From positions 744,001-808,000 of the forward strand of contig NZ_JAECMT010000002.1 of assembly GCF_016019935.1 (NCBI RefSeq): a DNA stretch of 64,000 nucleotides, read 5' to 3'. The notes beneath the pieces are model-generated. The model did not search any database, was not told the origin of the DNA, and saw nothing but the letters and a program-made list of their open reading frames with translations. The position numbers were made by a program, and so were the translations under genes. This document shows positions 17,101-25,337 of the stretch, piece by piece. The stretch is from Paenibacillus sp. GSMTC-2017. Lineage in GTDB: Bacteria; Bacillota; Bacilli; Paenibacillales; Paenibacillaceae. How positions within the stretch are numbered: the first letter of the stretch is position 1; every line of letters begins with the position of its first letter.

Positions 17101-19984
17101 AAGTTTCAGCTATTAGCCTATCTTTGAAATCATACGTATACTGTACTCTACTTCCATCCGTATACGTTTGCCCTGTTAATCGATCTACATTATCGTATTG
17201 ATATAACGTAACAAGCGGAGTTGGGCTCTGCCCATTTCCAAGCACTACATACGTCGTCTCTTTGGTCACATTAAACAAAGAAGCATCGTACTCGTAATCC
17301 GTTTCTGTCACTGTATTTGTAGTAAAACCTGATCCAGATGTACGAATCTTAGTAGGTTGAAATGCGGCGTTATAGGCTAAATATTCGGTCGTGTTCTTTT
17401 GACTACGCACGTCTGCATTATTTTTCGGATTTCTGTACGTATCTTTGACTTCTGACTTAGCTAATGTTCCGTTAGCATTGTATGTGAATATTTCTTCAAT
17501 GAAGGATGATCCATCTTTCGATGACGTTTTTCTATAACTAATGTTACCAAATACACCGTTATAAGCAGACTCCACCTTATTTCCCGAAGCATCTTCTTGG
17601 TAGATTACGTTGCTAAACTGATCATACTCCGTTTTTGTTATGATCGCGTGGTTGGCTAAATCGGCTGGAAGATTTCTGTTGTCTCCATACATTAAGAAGT
17701 CTTTGATGAACTGTGTCTTGTTATCATCGGTAGAACCGATATCAAACGTTTTGGTTAGATAGGGTTGCTTCCTCTTGTCATCATATTGATACGTGGTCAT
17801 CTTTCCAGGTGCATAACTATATTTTGTAATGCCATCAGAGACGTTAATGCTATTAGCAATCGTTCCTGATTCTGTTTTCATAGATTTTAAGGCAAAATTT
17901 TTGGCAGTCGTATACGCATGTTCATAACTAACCTTTTGAGAATAATCGTCATAATAATAGATGAATTGAGAGTCTACGACGTCACCTGAACGATAAACTC
18001 CAGTATGTTTAAGTCGGTGTTCTGGCAAATGACTATTTTGACTACTGCTTTGTTTCGGCCTTAGCCACACTTCATTAGCTTGTGTAGCATTATTGGTTAC
18101 TCCAACACGCATTGTTTTCTTGATTCCATCCGAATTTTGATAGGAGTAAAATACATTCATTACAGGAAGGTAACCTGCATATTTGTATAATGTCGTATCA
18201 GTATATAGGCGCGTGGTCCCTCTAATTCTATCTTGGGTCTTATAGTCATTATAAGTTGGCCACGTTGGGTCGTACGTTTTATACTGTACCGTTGTTGTAA
18301 ACCCTGTATCGTCCACTACATCTTTTAGTAACATGGAGATAGCTTCGAGGTATATATTCTTGTCTCTATGGTTTACTAAAAGAGATTCAATACCAGTACC
18401 ATCACTATCCGTTGCATCTAATAGTGGATTCAGGTTCCCATCTACATAATAGCGCCAATCATCTTCAAAATTAAAATCGACCACGGATTGACTTGAATCG
18501 TAGTAAGAATAAGTCTTCAGTGTTTTATTTTGTGACACGTCTACAACACTGTCTAATCTCCTATAAGTTACCTCATGATCGACTTTATTGTATCTATTTG
18601 GTGTGAATTTATTGATAAAAACGGACGTTTTATATCTTATACTTTTAATGAGCTGATTAGTTTTATTATAGACATCAAATCCAGTGTCATTAATTCTATT
18701 CAAAACGATTTTTCTTCCAATGGAATCAATGATCGTAATTGTGTAGTCCTCAATTGTGTATCTAACTTCTTGGCCGAACTCATTTGACTTACTAATTAAT
18801 CGATAATCATCTTTTTTGTCATAATAATTGATCGGACTTAATGCTCTAAAAATATACTTCATTTTGTTATCCACGGTTAAATCATAATAGGTAGCACCGT
18901 TTTCACTACGATATACAACCTTCAAATTTTTATATGGATGACTAATTGGAGTATATGGGTAACCTTTGAGAAAGATATACGTGCTTCCATCTTCCAACGT
19001 GAATTGAACAGTATCCTGTCCACCATCTTTTATTCCTGTTTGCATGGTAAACGGGTTGGTGAAATGCCAGAATTTTGGATTTGGATTAGCTACGTGATAC
19101 GTATTTTGATCAACTAATTGGCTAAATGATAACGTAGGAATATTCCAATTCCAACCTGCTGCAATATGATTGAAGTTGTATCGTGAATTTTCACCCACTA
19201 CTCGGTTAGCCAACATATCATCTTCTGGCTTACTTCCATTAAACTCTTGACGGTTAATCTCCACACAACCATTCACACCACAACTCAAAGATGGCGCTGC
19301 AATGTATGCGGAAGCAGAATTGTAACTTCTAGTAAGAGATATATCCAAACCTTTCCTACCTGCTAAAAATAAATCTTCATCTACTTCTGAGAATGACCGT
19401 AAAGTCGGATCAACGTCAGTTCCGATATCCCGTTTGAAATTGTAATCTATGTTTTCTTTGCTATATAGATAAGAAGGAGATTCACTCTGTGCGCTCATCA
19501 TGTTTTTATTTATTGTGTTTAGCAGCAGACTACTACTAACCTCTTGACTGACACCATTGTTCAATCGTCTTTCATATGTATCTAATACCAAAGGTGTCGT
19601 TTCTTTCAGTAACTGCAACTGCCTCTCATCAAACCGTGCAATCAATGCATCAATTTTAGAGATTTCAAGTTGTAGCATCTTCTCTATTTGAGCTTGATTC
19701 AATAAATCTACCAATTCCGGGTAGTAGTAAGCAGTTAATACTAACATGTCTTCGGAGTAATTGATTTGTATCTTATTGATTTGCCCTTGTGTGAAAATGC
19801 CCAATACATAAGTGCTCTCCGTTACTGAAACTTTATCCTGACCATAAGTACTTTCTGTTACTGTAGTCGTATCTGTGTCATTATTCACTGGGATATTGCT
19901 AACTGGGCTGTTTGCGAATAAATACGTGCTATTACTCGTGCCGATAAGACAAATAATAAGTAAAAGGATAATAATCTTCTTCAA
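14120..19984 (-). CDS. Full-length RHS/YD-repeat polymorphic toxin (WapA-like)
   Basis: 1954 residues. TTG start at 19984 after TAGGAGG. Order: signal peptide (KKIIILLLIICLIGTS, residues 2-17); an N-terminal domain with GLDISLTRSYNS near residue 215, typical of RHS wall proteins; a long YD-repeat region; a Pro/Thr linker with (PTPTP)n near 1278-1351; more YD repeats; the core end DPSIGRFITEDTYEG near 1730; a Gly/Pro/Lys linker; the AHNNSGALNQENLAAKQSNAKG junction near 1825-1848; and a C-terminal toxin of about 105 residues (NEFVKNLENSGWTKTV, KVRIHAEPGAGTPYFRVQN). RHS shells encapsulate and deliver the C-terminal toxin to neighbouring cells. The toxin activity is unidentified. It is the only cassette with signal peptide and complete core. 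Confidence 0.92.
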   Translation of the reverse strand: MKKIIILLLIICLIGTSNSTYLFANSPVSNIPVNNDTDTTTVTESTYGQDKVSVTESTYVLGIFTQGQINKIQINYSEDMLVLTAYYYPELVDLLNQAQIEKMLQLEISKIDALIARFDERQLQLLKETTPLVLDTYERRLNNGVSQEVSSSLLLNTINKNMMSAQSESPSYLYSKENIDYNFKRDIGTDVDPTLRSFSEVDEDLFLAGRKGLDISLTRSYNSASAYIAAPSLSCGVNGCVEINRQEFNGSKPEDDMLANRVVGENSRYNFNHIAAGWNWNIPTLSFSQLVDQNTYHVANPNPKFWHFTNPFTMQTGIKDGGQDTVQFTLEDGSTYIFLKGYPYTPISHPYKNLKVVYRSENGATYYDLTVDNKMKYIFRALSPINYYDKKDDYRLISKSNEFGQEVRYTIEDYTITIIDSIGRKIVLNRINDTGFDVYNKTNQLIKSIRYKTSVFINKFTPNRYNKVDHEVTYRRLDSVVDVSQNKTLKTYSYYDSSQSVVDFNFEDDWRYYVDGNLNPLLDATDSDGTGIESLLVNHRDKNIYLEAISMLLKDVVDDTGFTTTVQYKTYDPTWPTYNDYKTQDRIRGTTRLYTDTTLYKYAGYLPVMNVFYSYQNSDGIKKTMRVGVTNNATQANEVWLRPKQSSSQNSHLPEHRLKHTGVYRSGDVVDSQFIYYYDDYSQKVSYEHAYTTAKNFALKSMKTESGTIANSINVSDGITKYSYAPGKMTTYQYDDKRKQPYLTKTFDIGSTDDNKTQFIKDFLMYGDNRNLPADLANHAIITKTEYDQFSNVIYQEDASGNKVESAYNGVFGNISYRKTSSKDGSSFIEEIFTYNANGTLAKSEVKDTYRNPKNNADVRSQKNTTEYLAYNAAFQPTKIRTSGSGFTTNTVTETDYEYDASLFNVTKETTYVVLGNGQSPTPLVTLYQYDNVDRLTGQTYTDGSRVQYTYDFKDRLIAETFYPALTTAASRTISYAYNDANRTVTTTSPDGSSAITQYTPYGDVELEKRQVGSTVQVLQKNETDNSGALLKTSIPYNNPDFKTSYVYGANGDLLSSTDPIGQVTNAYYSNAAYRVDGSTSNLQDVVRVVEPDSKEIWTYKDKLGQVTKVVESSPTKTRTTAYLYTPFGQISEQKVIANGNIQTTNFRYDSTGNLIYVKDDKGQEYEYVYNRLGLIVALYINGKLQKSHTYNEIGWPLLKTNAAGNQEKFQYNKNGLVEKYTDEEGQYYMYEYTPYYEQEEIRAVDSLQGFLYLKQFNYEPNTRLLSSVSLSEPILSTPTPTVTATPIPTPAPTPTSTVTATPTPTPAPSCSIRLGNCPNLPLPSFPGYPGPGLPFPGYPGPIKPTPKIASNLNISNSLGQVTETITYNYDMWNRLNQQTIEGKTYTFGYDVFNRLSKITYPTDNKSVTYGYDQLSRISSVSYPDMGTVNYSYLVGSNQNKYTITHPNGVKQEQITDAFNELNSVIHTNGSNQTIWSEQFGYDGFGNITAINRNGSQQTFTYDKLNRIQDDRQTSSPKSYTYDDLGNINSFTQGGSTYSYQYNVTNHLQQAILPTGTFNFTYDKRGNRLTKSSTAGAVNYGYNGFNQLKTFSKPGTNASYTYYGDGLRATKKVNNDVTRYVYVNGQVIDELDANGNSKARNIRGNELLYRKDVATNKGGYYSYNGHGDVIKITDAAGNTLNTYDYDIWGNVISKTETMSNPFKYSGEIYDDESDLIYLRARHYDPSIGRFITEDTYEGNLAEPLTLNLYSYVANNPLLYIDPSGNTYGKPGVGGTGQPGMSPVMPAGGIPPAISGKPAPQKPAQAPAKPAKPPKTPAQKQAEANANAHNNSGALNQENLAAKQSNAKGKDNSLQLIGKNVIQTGRSTTANEFVKNLENSGWTKTVEQGGKISGPATIMTDPKTGTKVRIHAEPGAGTPYFRVQNKGGGYLNDEGVFPSNASKQELRDTTHFYFE

Positions 19985-20228
19985 CTTTTCTCCTCCTAGA
20001 GTAAATTACTTACTAACTATCACTCCATGCCAAAACTTATCTTCTCACTCAAATACCCATCCTTTCTATTAATTACCTTTATTAACTCTTTCTGTTTGAT
20101 TTTAATGCAAAGACACTATTTTTGTCTACAAAATAGTTGCTATAGTCACTATAACGCTATCATCTATAGCCCTTCCGTCTACAATTTAACGATTGGATTG
20201 CAGTATTTTCGCATTCAAGCAAAACTAA
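19985..20228. other. Upstream region of the RHS gene
   Basis: AT-rich non-coding stretch holding the TAGGAGG ribosome site of the RHS gene (about 19989-19996). I see no convincing -35/-10 pair and no TGACA-N3-TGTCA site. It forms the right border of the island. Confidence 0.5.
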
Positions 20229-20268
20229 AAAACCAGCCGCCGATTAATTTTCGACGACTGGTTTTTTA
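20229..20268 (-). terminator. Terminator after the LVIVD protein gene
   Basis: Stem AACCAGtCGtCGA / TCGgCGgCTGGTT (G-U pairs on minus-strand RNA) flanked by T runs on both sides; directly follows the stop of 20287-22386. Confidence 0.8.
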
Positions 20269-20286
20269 ATTTTACAAGGTAACTAC

Positions 20287-22386
20287 CTATTTGCCCTTCA
20301 CAACAATCGTTTTTTCTACTTGATTCCAAACTGCTTTTGAACCGCTTACTTCTTCAACAAAGGATAGTGGAACAAAGGTCGTTCCGCCTTTTTTAACTGG
20401 AGATAGGGCAAGTAATTTCTTCACTCCATTAATAGCAACTTCCTTGCTTCCAATTTGTAACGTTATGGAAGAGCCCTCTTTAGATGCTGTAACCGTACTT
20501 GTAGCGTTATTCCACTTAATTTCAAAACCTAATTTTTCAAAGATTGCACGGAATGGTACATGCGTTACGCCCTCTTTGAAGAAAGGTTGAGCATTCGCAG
20601 GAAGTTCTTTTTTAGCATCGTTAAGTTCAAGACTTGCGTTCGGCAACGTTCTAATAGGCTCCCCTAATAGTGGAGTCGAAAGTGCGTACATACCGTGACC
20701 TGAGAATACCCAGATCAAGTTACGATCCCACTCTACAAATGTGCCATGTACAGGATCGGATTGATCGGACATATACGTTTTGCCATCATCTCCAGTCAAT
20801 TCACCAGACATTTTCGGAACGAAGTAAGCAGCAATTGTTGGGTTCATTGGATCTTTAAGATCAAACATTTGTACGCCTGCATTGTAGAACGCGTAAGGCA
20901 TATATTGCTGGCTTGGCTCGCCAGGTTGTACTTCAGCGTACCCTGTACGTTTCGGTCCGAAGCTACCGCGACGTTGACAGAAGTCCGTAAATGGTGCATC
21001 TTTAGGTGCTTCTGGACGTGGCATTACCGTTGCCATCTTCGGCTTAAGAGGGTCTCTTACATCGATTGCATAAATTTCTTTGTATGGCTCATGGCAATCT
21101 TCACTTAATGGATAACCGCTGTAATAAACCATACCAGTCGTTTCTACTTTACTTACATCGATGTTATCTCCTTCTGTACCAGCAAAGCTCATAGGCATTT
21201 CTAAATGTGATACTGTCTTCATATTAGCCGGATCTGTAATATCAACGATGTAGAAGCCTAAGCCACCCATTGCTGCATATCCATATTTCCCGCCTTCTTC
21301 AACTGGTTTAGGAATAAACAGCGGCATTCTGGAACCCATCCAACTTGTTTTGTTACCTGCACGTGGATTTTTGTTATACTCAGCTTCTTCGCCAACTTTT
21401 TGACCTGGAGCCGACCAAACAGATAGTTTTTTAGGTTTAGTTGGGTCAGACAGATCGTAAGCGATATGTGCGCCTGAATATAGGTATGTTTTGTATTCTG
21501 TGTTTGCATAGCTGTCATCTGGTGCACCAGCTACGAATAAGTATTTACCGCCATCGTATACAGGGATGTCTTGGCAGCCTGAACCTTGTTGCTTCTTATC
21601 TTTTGAATAAGTGCTGGAGTCTAGAGGTGTTTCAGAAAGCACTTTCCAATCTGTCCAGTTAGGACCGTTTACTTCGTAGACGCGGAAACCGCGCAACATT
21701 TGGAAATCACGGATTGCTGTAACTTCATCTGGATTTGTATATTTGTTCGTAATTTTACCGTAGCGCGGAACTTCGTAACATTGAACGGCAATATTTTTGT
21801 CTAGCTCAGCGTTGTACTTCACGTTAAATGGACCAAATTGATGTTCGCCAGCTTTTTTGTCGATCCATTTTGTAGAAATATGCTTAACTGCTTTAACATC
21901 AGTAATGTCAAACAAGTTGTATTGGTTCGTTTCATAATCGTACAAGTAACGACGGCCATCCAGGTCAAACGACGTTTGCCAGCTATGTCCGTAACCAGCT
22001 ACGAATGGTAGAAACGCTTCAACTTTCATGTTTTTGCTATACTCATTCAAATCAAGATAAGGCAAGCTTCCATCGAATGGCTGTGGGCCTTCATTTTCTG
22101 GCATATAGGCTGGGTGTGTAAAAACGCCAGTTTCCTTATTGTAACCCCAGCTAGATGGATCGGGTTCTGAAGGCTCGCCTGGCAGCCTTTTGTGATCTTC
22201 ATCAACAGGATAAGGTTCACCAGCAGCAGGAGCGTTAACGTTCAATCCCGTTCGTGGTGCTTCAAAGGCTCCGTTATTCGTTTTGTCTGCGGCAGTAACA
22301 GGTAAAACGGGTGTAATGAATGCACCTAATACGACAGCAAAGGCGAGAACACCAGAAACAATGCGTTGTCTAACTGTTTTTTCCAT
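20287..22386 (-). CDS. Secreted LVIVD-repeat beta-propeller protein with copper-amine-oxidase-N domain
   Basis: 699 residues. Signal peptide at the N-terminus (RQRIVSGVLAFAVVLGAFIT, cleavage around PVTAA). At least five LVIVD-like blades are visible: YNLFDITDVKAVKHIS, IAYDLSDPTKPKKLSVW, GFYIVDITDPANMKTVSHL, IYAIDVRDPLKPKMATV and VQMFDLKDPMNPTIAAYF. The last 115 residues form a copper amine oxidase N-terminal (stalk) domain (GVTHVPFRAIFEKLGFEIKW, FVPLSFVEEVSGSKAVW), common on Paenibacillus exported proteins. No catalytic motif is recognised. Its promoter carries the operator shared with the 3-hydroxyanthranilate genes plus a cre box, so a role at the cell surface in sensing, binding or processing that substrate or a precursor is inferred. 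Confidence 0.8.
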   Translation of the reverse strand: MEKTVRQRIVSGVLAFAVVLGAFITPVLPVTAADKTNNGAFEAPRTGLNVNAPAAGEPYPVDEDHKRLPGEPSEPDPSSWGYNKETGVFTHPAYMPENEGPQPFDGSLPYLDLNEYSKNMKVEAFLPFVAGYGHSWQTSFDLDGRRYLYDYETNQYNLFDITDVKAVKHISTKWIDKKAGEHQFGPFNVKYNAELDKNIAVQCYEVPRYGKITNKYTNPDEVTAIRDFQMLRGFRVYEVNGPNWTDWKVLSETPLDSSTYSKDKKQQGSGCQDIPVYDGGKYLFVAGAPDDSYANTEYKTYLYSGAHIAYDLSDPTKPKKLSVWSAPGQKVGEEAEYNKNPRAGNKTSWMGSRMPLFIPKPVEEGGKYGYAAMGGLGFYIVDITDPANMKTVSHLEMPMSFAGTEGDNIDVSKVETTGMVYYSGYPLSEDCHEPYKEIYAIDVRDPLKPKMATVMPRPEAPKDAPFTDFCQRRGSFGPKRTGYAEVQPGEPSQQYMPYAFYNAGVQMFDLKDPMNPTIAAYFVPKMSGELTGDDGKTYMSDQSDPVHGTFVEWDRNLIWVFSGHGMYALSTPLLGEPIRTLPNASLELNDAKKELPANAQPFFKEGVTHVPFRAIFEKLGFEIKWNNATSTVTASKEGSSITLQIGSKEVAINGVKKLLALSPVKKGGTTFVPLSFVEEVSGSKAVWNQVEKTIVVKGK

Positions 22387-22424
22387 CGATTCATAACCTC
22401 CAAGTAGTAAGTATTAAATCAATC

Positions 22425-22438
22425 TGCAAACGTTTACA
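22425..22438. promoter_or_regulatory. CcpA cre box before the LVIVD gene
   Basis: TGCAAACGTTTACA, 13 of 14 positions of the consensus TGWNANCGNTNWCA, between promoter and start codon, where bound CcpA would block transcription when preferred sugars are present. Confidence 0.7.
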
Positions 22439-22497
22439 AATATCGATTGCCCCGGCATCCTCCTTTGTAGAAAAGGTAATAATCCAGAATCAACCTA

Positions 22498-22526
22498 ACA
22501 ATATAATTATTATGACATCATGTCAA
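22498..22526 (-). promoter_or_regulatory. Promoter and operator of the LVIVD gene
   Basis: Minus strand: TTGACA (22521-22526), 17-base spacer, TATTGT (22498-22503). The palindrome TGACA-TCA-TGTCA (22513-22525) overlaps the -35 box exactly as at the dioxygenase operon. Confidence 0.82.
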
Positions 22527-22655
22527 TATATTATTTTTTGTGTAACAATTCCTTCTCTATCCCTTTTATTAGCACTTGAGTGTATAAATCCAACTTCACG
22601 GATAGAGATTTATCTCCTTAGTGAGAAGTGCTTTTTCGTTTGGGACTTTGGAGCT

Positions 22656-22714
22656 TTGTTGGATTTGTTGGATTTGTTGGATTTGTTGGATTTGTGGGCT
22701 TTGTGGGCTTTGTG
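22656..22714. repeat. Short tandem repeat of TTGGATTTG-like units
   Basis: About six copies of a 9-base unit (TTGTTGGAT, then TTGTGGGCT variants). It lies in non-coding sequence upstream of the LVIVD promoter. No gene accompanies it. Confidence 0.8.
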
Positions 22715-22795
22715 ACACGATGTCGAGCGTTACTGCCACATGGCTAACGAATCCAGCATCTCTTATTTGATCAAAAATCGCTAGTTTTATTTTTT

Positions 22796-22876
22796 AACGA
22801 ACCTCAGAAACGTTATTTCGCGAAAAAACGGTTGATATCTGTACAAAATGGAGATTTAACGTTGCTGAGGTTCGTT
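22796..22876. repeat. Imperfect inverted-repeat element
   Basis: Perfect 12-base arms AACGAACCTCAG (22796-22807) and CTGAGGTTCGTT (22865-22876) about 57 bases apart, with related CTAACGAA / TTCGTTAG motifs at about 22744 and 22920. It looks like an intergenic repeat or MITE remnant; no open frame inside. Downstream, 22930-23030 holds a Gly-rich coding remnant without a start codon. Confidence 0.6.
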
Positions 22877-23047
22877 AGCGCACAAAACAAGCAAATTTCG
22901 GCACCATAACGGTTTTACAGTTCGTTAGAATAATTTCCATGTCGCCACAGGAACGATTAATGGTGGTGGTAGTACTAGCATTGGTGCTCGTATTGGAACT
23001 TACATCGGTACAGCAAAATCCAACAAAATAAACTCTTCCCCCACAGC

Positions 23048-23080
23048 AAAAAAGACTGCCACTTCATTCTAATGGCAGCC
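23048..23080 (-). terminator. Terminator after the amino-acid transporter operon
   Basis: GGCTGCCA / TGGCAGTC stem followed on the minus strand by TTTTTT; 30 bases after the stop of the last permease gene. Confidence 0.8.
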
Positions 23081-23109
23081 TATCCATACAAAACAGATAA
23101 CTCAAGAAA

Positions 23110-23763
23110 CTAAACAGCCAAACGTCTTTCCAATCTGCGTGCAAACAACGATAGTGTAAAGTTAACGATAAAATAAAGGAAGGTGACTAGCAATAACATT
23201 GGAACGACAAACTTAACATCGTTATTATAAATAACTTGGGCAGCACGCATCATCTCTGGAAGCATAATAACGATTGCTAGTGAGGAACCTTTCATGATGG
23301 AAGTAAATTCACTCATAATTGCCGGAATCATACGTTTTAATCCCTGTGGAAGTACGATATGCCACAATGTTTGAACATAGTTTAACCCCGATGCTCTTGC
23401 TGCTTCGATCTGCCCTTTATTGATTGAAATGAGTCCACTTCGTACGATTTCACATAACATCGCTGATGCATAAATCGTTAGTCCAGCAACGGAAGAGGCA
23501 AATATACTTAACTTAATACCAACTTCTGGTAGGGCAAAGAAAATGAAGAAAAATACGAGTAATAGCGGAATGTTACGAATTAATCCAACGTAAAGGGCAA
23601 ATATTTTATCGAGCACAGGTACCTTTGCATATCTGGTTACTCCCATAACCGTACCAATTAGGAAAGCAAATAGGATAGAGAGCGCAGATACTTCAATAGT
23701 GACAAGAAATCCTTTTAGCAGATAAAGCAGATTATTACTGGAATAAGCACCTATGAAATCCAT
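23110..23763 (-). CDS. Polar amino-acid ABC transporter permease (second)
   Basis: 217 residues, HAAT-family inner-membrane permease with about five membrane segments. The EAA-type cytoplasmic loop GQIEAARASGLNYVQTLWHIVLPQGLKRMIP contacts the ATPase. ATG follows GGGAGAG. Last gene of the operon 27063-23110; it forms a heterodimer with the permease encoded just upstream (14-base gap). In this context the transporter probably imports an amino-acid-like aromatic such as kynurenine or hydroxyanthranilate, rather than a standard amino acid. That is inference from the shared operator. Confidence 0.88.
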   Translation of the reverse strand: MDFIGAYSSNNLLYLLKGFLVTIEVSALSILFAFLIGTVMGVTRYAKVPVLDKIFALYVGLIRNIPLLLVFFFIFFALPEVGIKLSIFASSVAGLTIYASAMLCEIVRSGLISINKGQIEAARASGLNYVQTLWHIVLPQGLKRMIPAIMSEFTSIMKGSSLAIVIMLPEMMRAAQVIYNNDVKFVVPMLLLVTFLYFIVNFTLSLFARRLERRLAV

Positions 23764-23777
23764 GACAACTCTCCCTT

Positions 23778-24434
23778 CTAATTGCTTGCTGAAAATTTGC
23801 GCTCTAGATAGCTAATGAAGAAACTGAGTGGTAGCGTAAGAATGAGATAGAACAGAGCTACGAAGATGTAAACATCAAATACAACAGCCGTTTTGGATGA
23901 AATAATATCAGCATAATACATTAAATCTTTGCCCGATATTGATCCAAGAATGGCAGAACCCATCACCAGGTTCAAAAACTGACTGCCCAAAGGCGGAATG
24001 ACCACTTTAATCGCTTGCGGCAAAATGATATACCGCATCGTTTGTATGTACGTTAGACCTGATGCACGTCCTGCTTCTAATTGCCCATGATTAACAGACT
24101 GAATACCTGCACGAATCGCCTCTGCAATATACGCACCTGAATAAACTGCTAAACCAAAAACACCGCTAACGAACGCATCTAACTGAATGCCTATCGCACC
24201 TAAGCCAAAATAGAAGAAGAAAATTTGAATAATTAATGGTGTGTTTTGAATGATCTCTGTATAGACTGTTGCAATACCTTTAATGATTTTAATTGGAGAT
24301 ATCTTCATTACAGCAACAATAATACCAATGATTATGCTAAGGAGCAGCGCAAGTAGACTGACTTGAACTGTTGTCGTAAGTCCTGCAAAAAATTGTTCTT
24401 TATGTTCTATTAATATAGAAAAATCCAACATCAA
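23778..24434 (-). CDS. Polar amino-acid ABC transporter permease (first)
   Basis: 218 residues, same family as its neighbour. The EAA loop GQLEAGRASGLTYIQTMRYIILPQAIKVVIP is clear and the N-terminal half has the IIIGIIVAVMKIS segment. It starts with ATG ATG at 24434/24431. The 73-base gap to the binding-protein gene contains a strong hairpin (24471-24500). Acts in the membrane with the ATPase encoded at 25338-26066. Confidence 0.88.
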   Translation of the reverse strand: MMLDFSILIEHKEQFFAGLTTTVQVSLLALLLSIIIGIIVAVMKISPIKIIKGIATVYTEIIQNTPLIIQIFFFYFGLGAIGIQLDAFVSGVFGLAVYSGAYIAEAIRAGIQSVNHGQLEAGRASGLTYIQTMRYIILPQAIKVVIPPLGSQFLNLVMGSAILGSISGKDLMYYADIISSKTAVVFDVYIFVALFYLILTLPLSFFISYLERKFSASN

Positions 24435-24470
24435 TCTCAGCCCTCTCCACTTCTAGATGCTTAAGGAGAA

Positions 24471-24500
24471 AGAGGGATGAATGAACGCATTCATCCCTCT
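24471..24500 (-). promoter_or_regulatory. Intercistronic hairpin between binding-protein and permease genes
   Basis: Perfect 13-bp arms AGAGGGATGAATG / CATTCATCCCTCT with a 4-base loop and no T-run after it on the minus strand. Such hairpins commonly protect the 3' end of the upstream message and give excess binding protein over permease; here that is inferred. Confidence 0.7.
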
Positions 24501-24507
24501 ACATTCA

Positions 24508-25311
24508 TCATTCAGGTTTTTGCTTCAACCATTTTTCGTAAATCGTTGCATATTCGCCGCTATCTTTAAGTTTCTTAAGTGCAGCGTTTACTGCTTCAAG
24601 CATTTCCTTGTCACCTTTTCTTACAGCAATACCCCAAGGCTGATCTTCAATAACGCCACCTACAAGTTTGTAACCAGGGTTCTCAAGTGAAAGCCCCATA
24701 AGAATGGCATTATCAGTTGTCAAAACATCGCCTTTGCCCGTGCTAAGCGCAGTGAATGCTTCGCCAAGGTTTTCGTATTCAGAAACTTCTGCTTCAGGAG
24801 CTTTTTGTTTAATAATTTCTCCATCTCTAGTTCCTTTAACGGCAATTACCTTTTTACCTTTAAGGTCTGCAATGCCAGTAATGCTAGAGTTTTCTGGTAC
24901 AAGAAGGGATTGACCAGCACTGAAGTATGGATCTGAGAAATCAACTTCAAGTTTTCTTTCTTCTGTAATCGTCATCGTTCTAACGATAATGTCAATTTCA
25001 CCGTTTTGCAGCATCGGAATTCTTGTTTTCCCATTTACTTCTTTGTATTCAATTTTGTCGTCAGCACCAGTTATGTCTTTAACGATTGCTGCTGCGATAT
25101 CTAAGTCAAATCCTTTTGTTTTGCTGTCCGCTGTGTCGACATAACCGAATGGGAATGCATCGGCGCCTACACCTACCACAATTTTTTTCATGTCTTTTGG
25201 AGCTGTTACCGAGCCAGATGCAGGTGCGTTGTCCTTACCACAACCAGTTACGCTTAGAGCTAACATTGCTGTAATTACAGTGAATCCCAACTTTTTGTGC
25301 CAATTCTTCAT
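24508..25311 (-). CDS. Amino-acid ABC transporter substrate-binding lipoprotein
   Basis: 267 residues. N-terminal signal with lipobox ALSVTGC (Cys about 24), then a type-II periplasmic-binding fold (SBP_bac_3): GVGADAFPFGYVD, GFDLDIAAAIVKDI, NGEIDIIVRTMTITEERKLEVDFSDPYF, GTRDGEIIKQKAPEAEVSEY. Residues typical for an alpha-amino/carboxylate pocket (the Arg of MTITEERK and the Asp of KGDVLTTDN) are present. It delivers the ligand to the two permeases. Second gene after the ATPase in an operon headed by the ACMS decarboxylase, so its ligand is probably related to 3-hydroxyanthranilate or kynurenine. Confidence 0.88.
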   Translation of the reverse strand: MKNWHKKLGFTVITAMLALSVTGCGKDNAPASGSVTAPKDMKKIVVGVGADAFPFGYVDTADSKTKGFDLDIAAAIVKDITGADDKIEYKEVNGKTRIPMLQNGEIDIIVRTMTITEERKLEVDFSDPYFSAGQSLLVPENSSITGIADLKGKKVIAVKGTRDGEIIKQKAPEAEVSEYENLGEAFTALSTGKGDVLTTDNAILMGLSLENPGYKLVGGVIEDQPWGIAVRKGDKEMLEAVNAALKKLKDSGEYATIYEKWLKQKPE

Positions 25312-25337
25312 ACGTAAATCCCCCTTATTAGCATCTA

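Noticed and set aside
22512-22715. Small protein with LLDLLDLLDL repeats
   Set aside because: Frame runs over the promoter/operator and a 9-base tandem repeat; no ribosome site.
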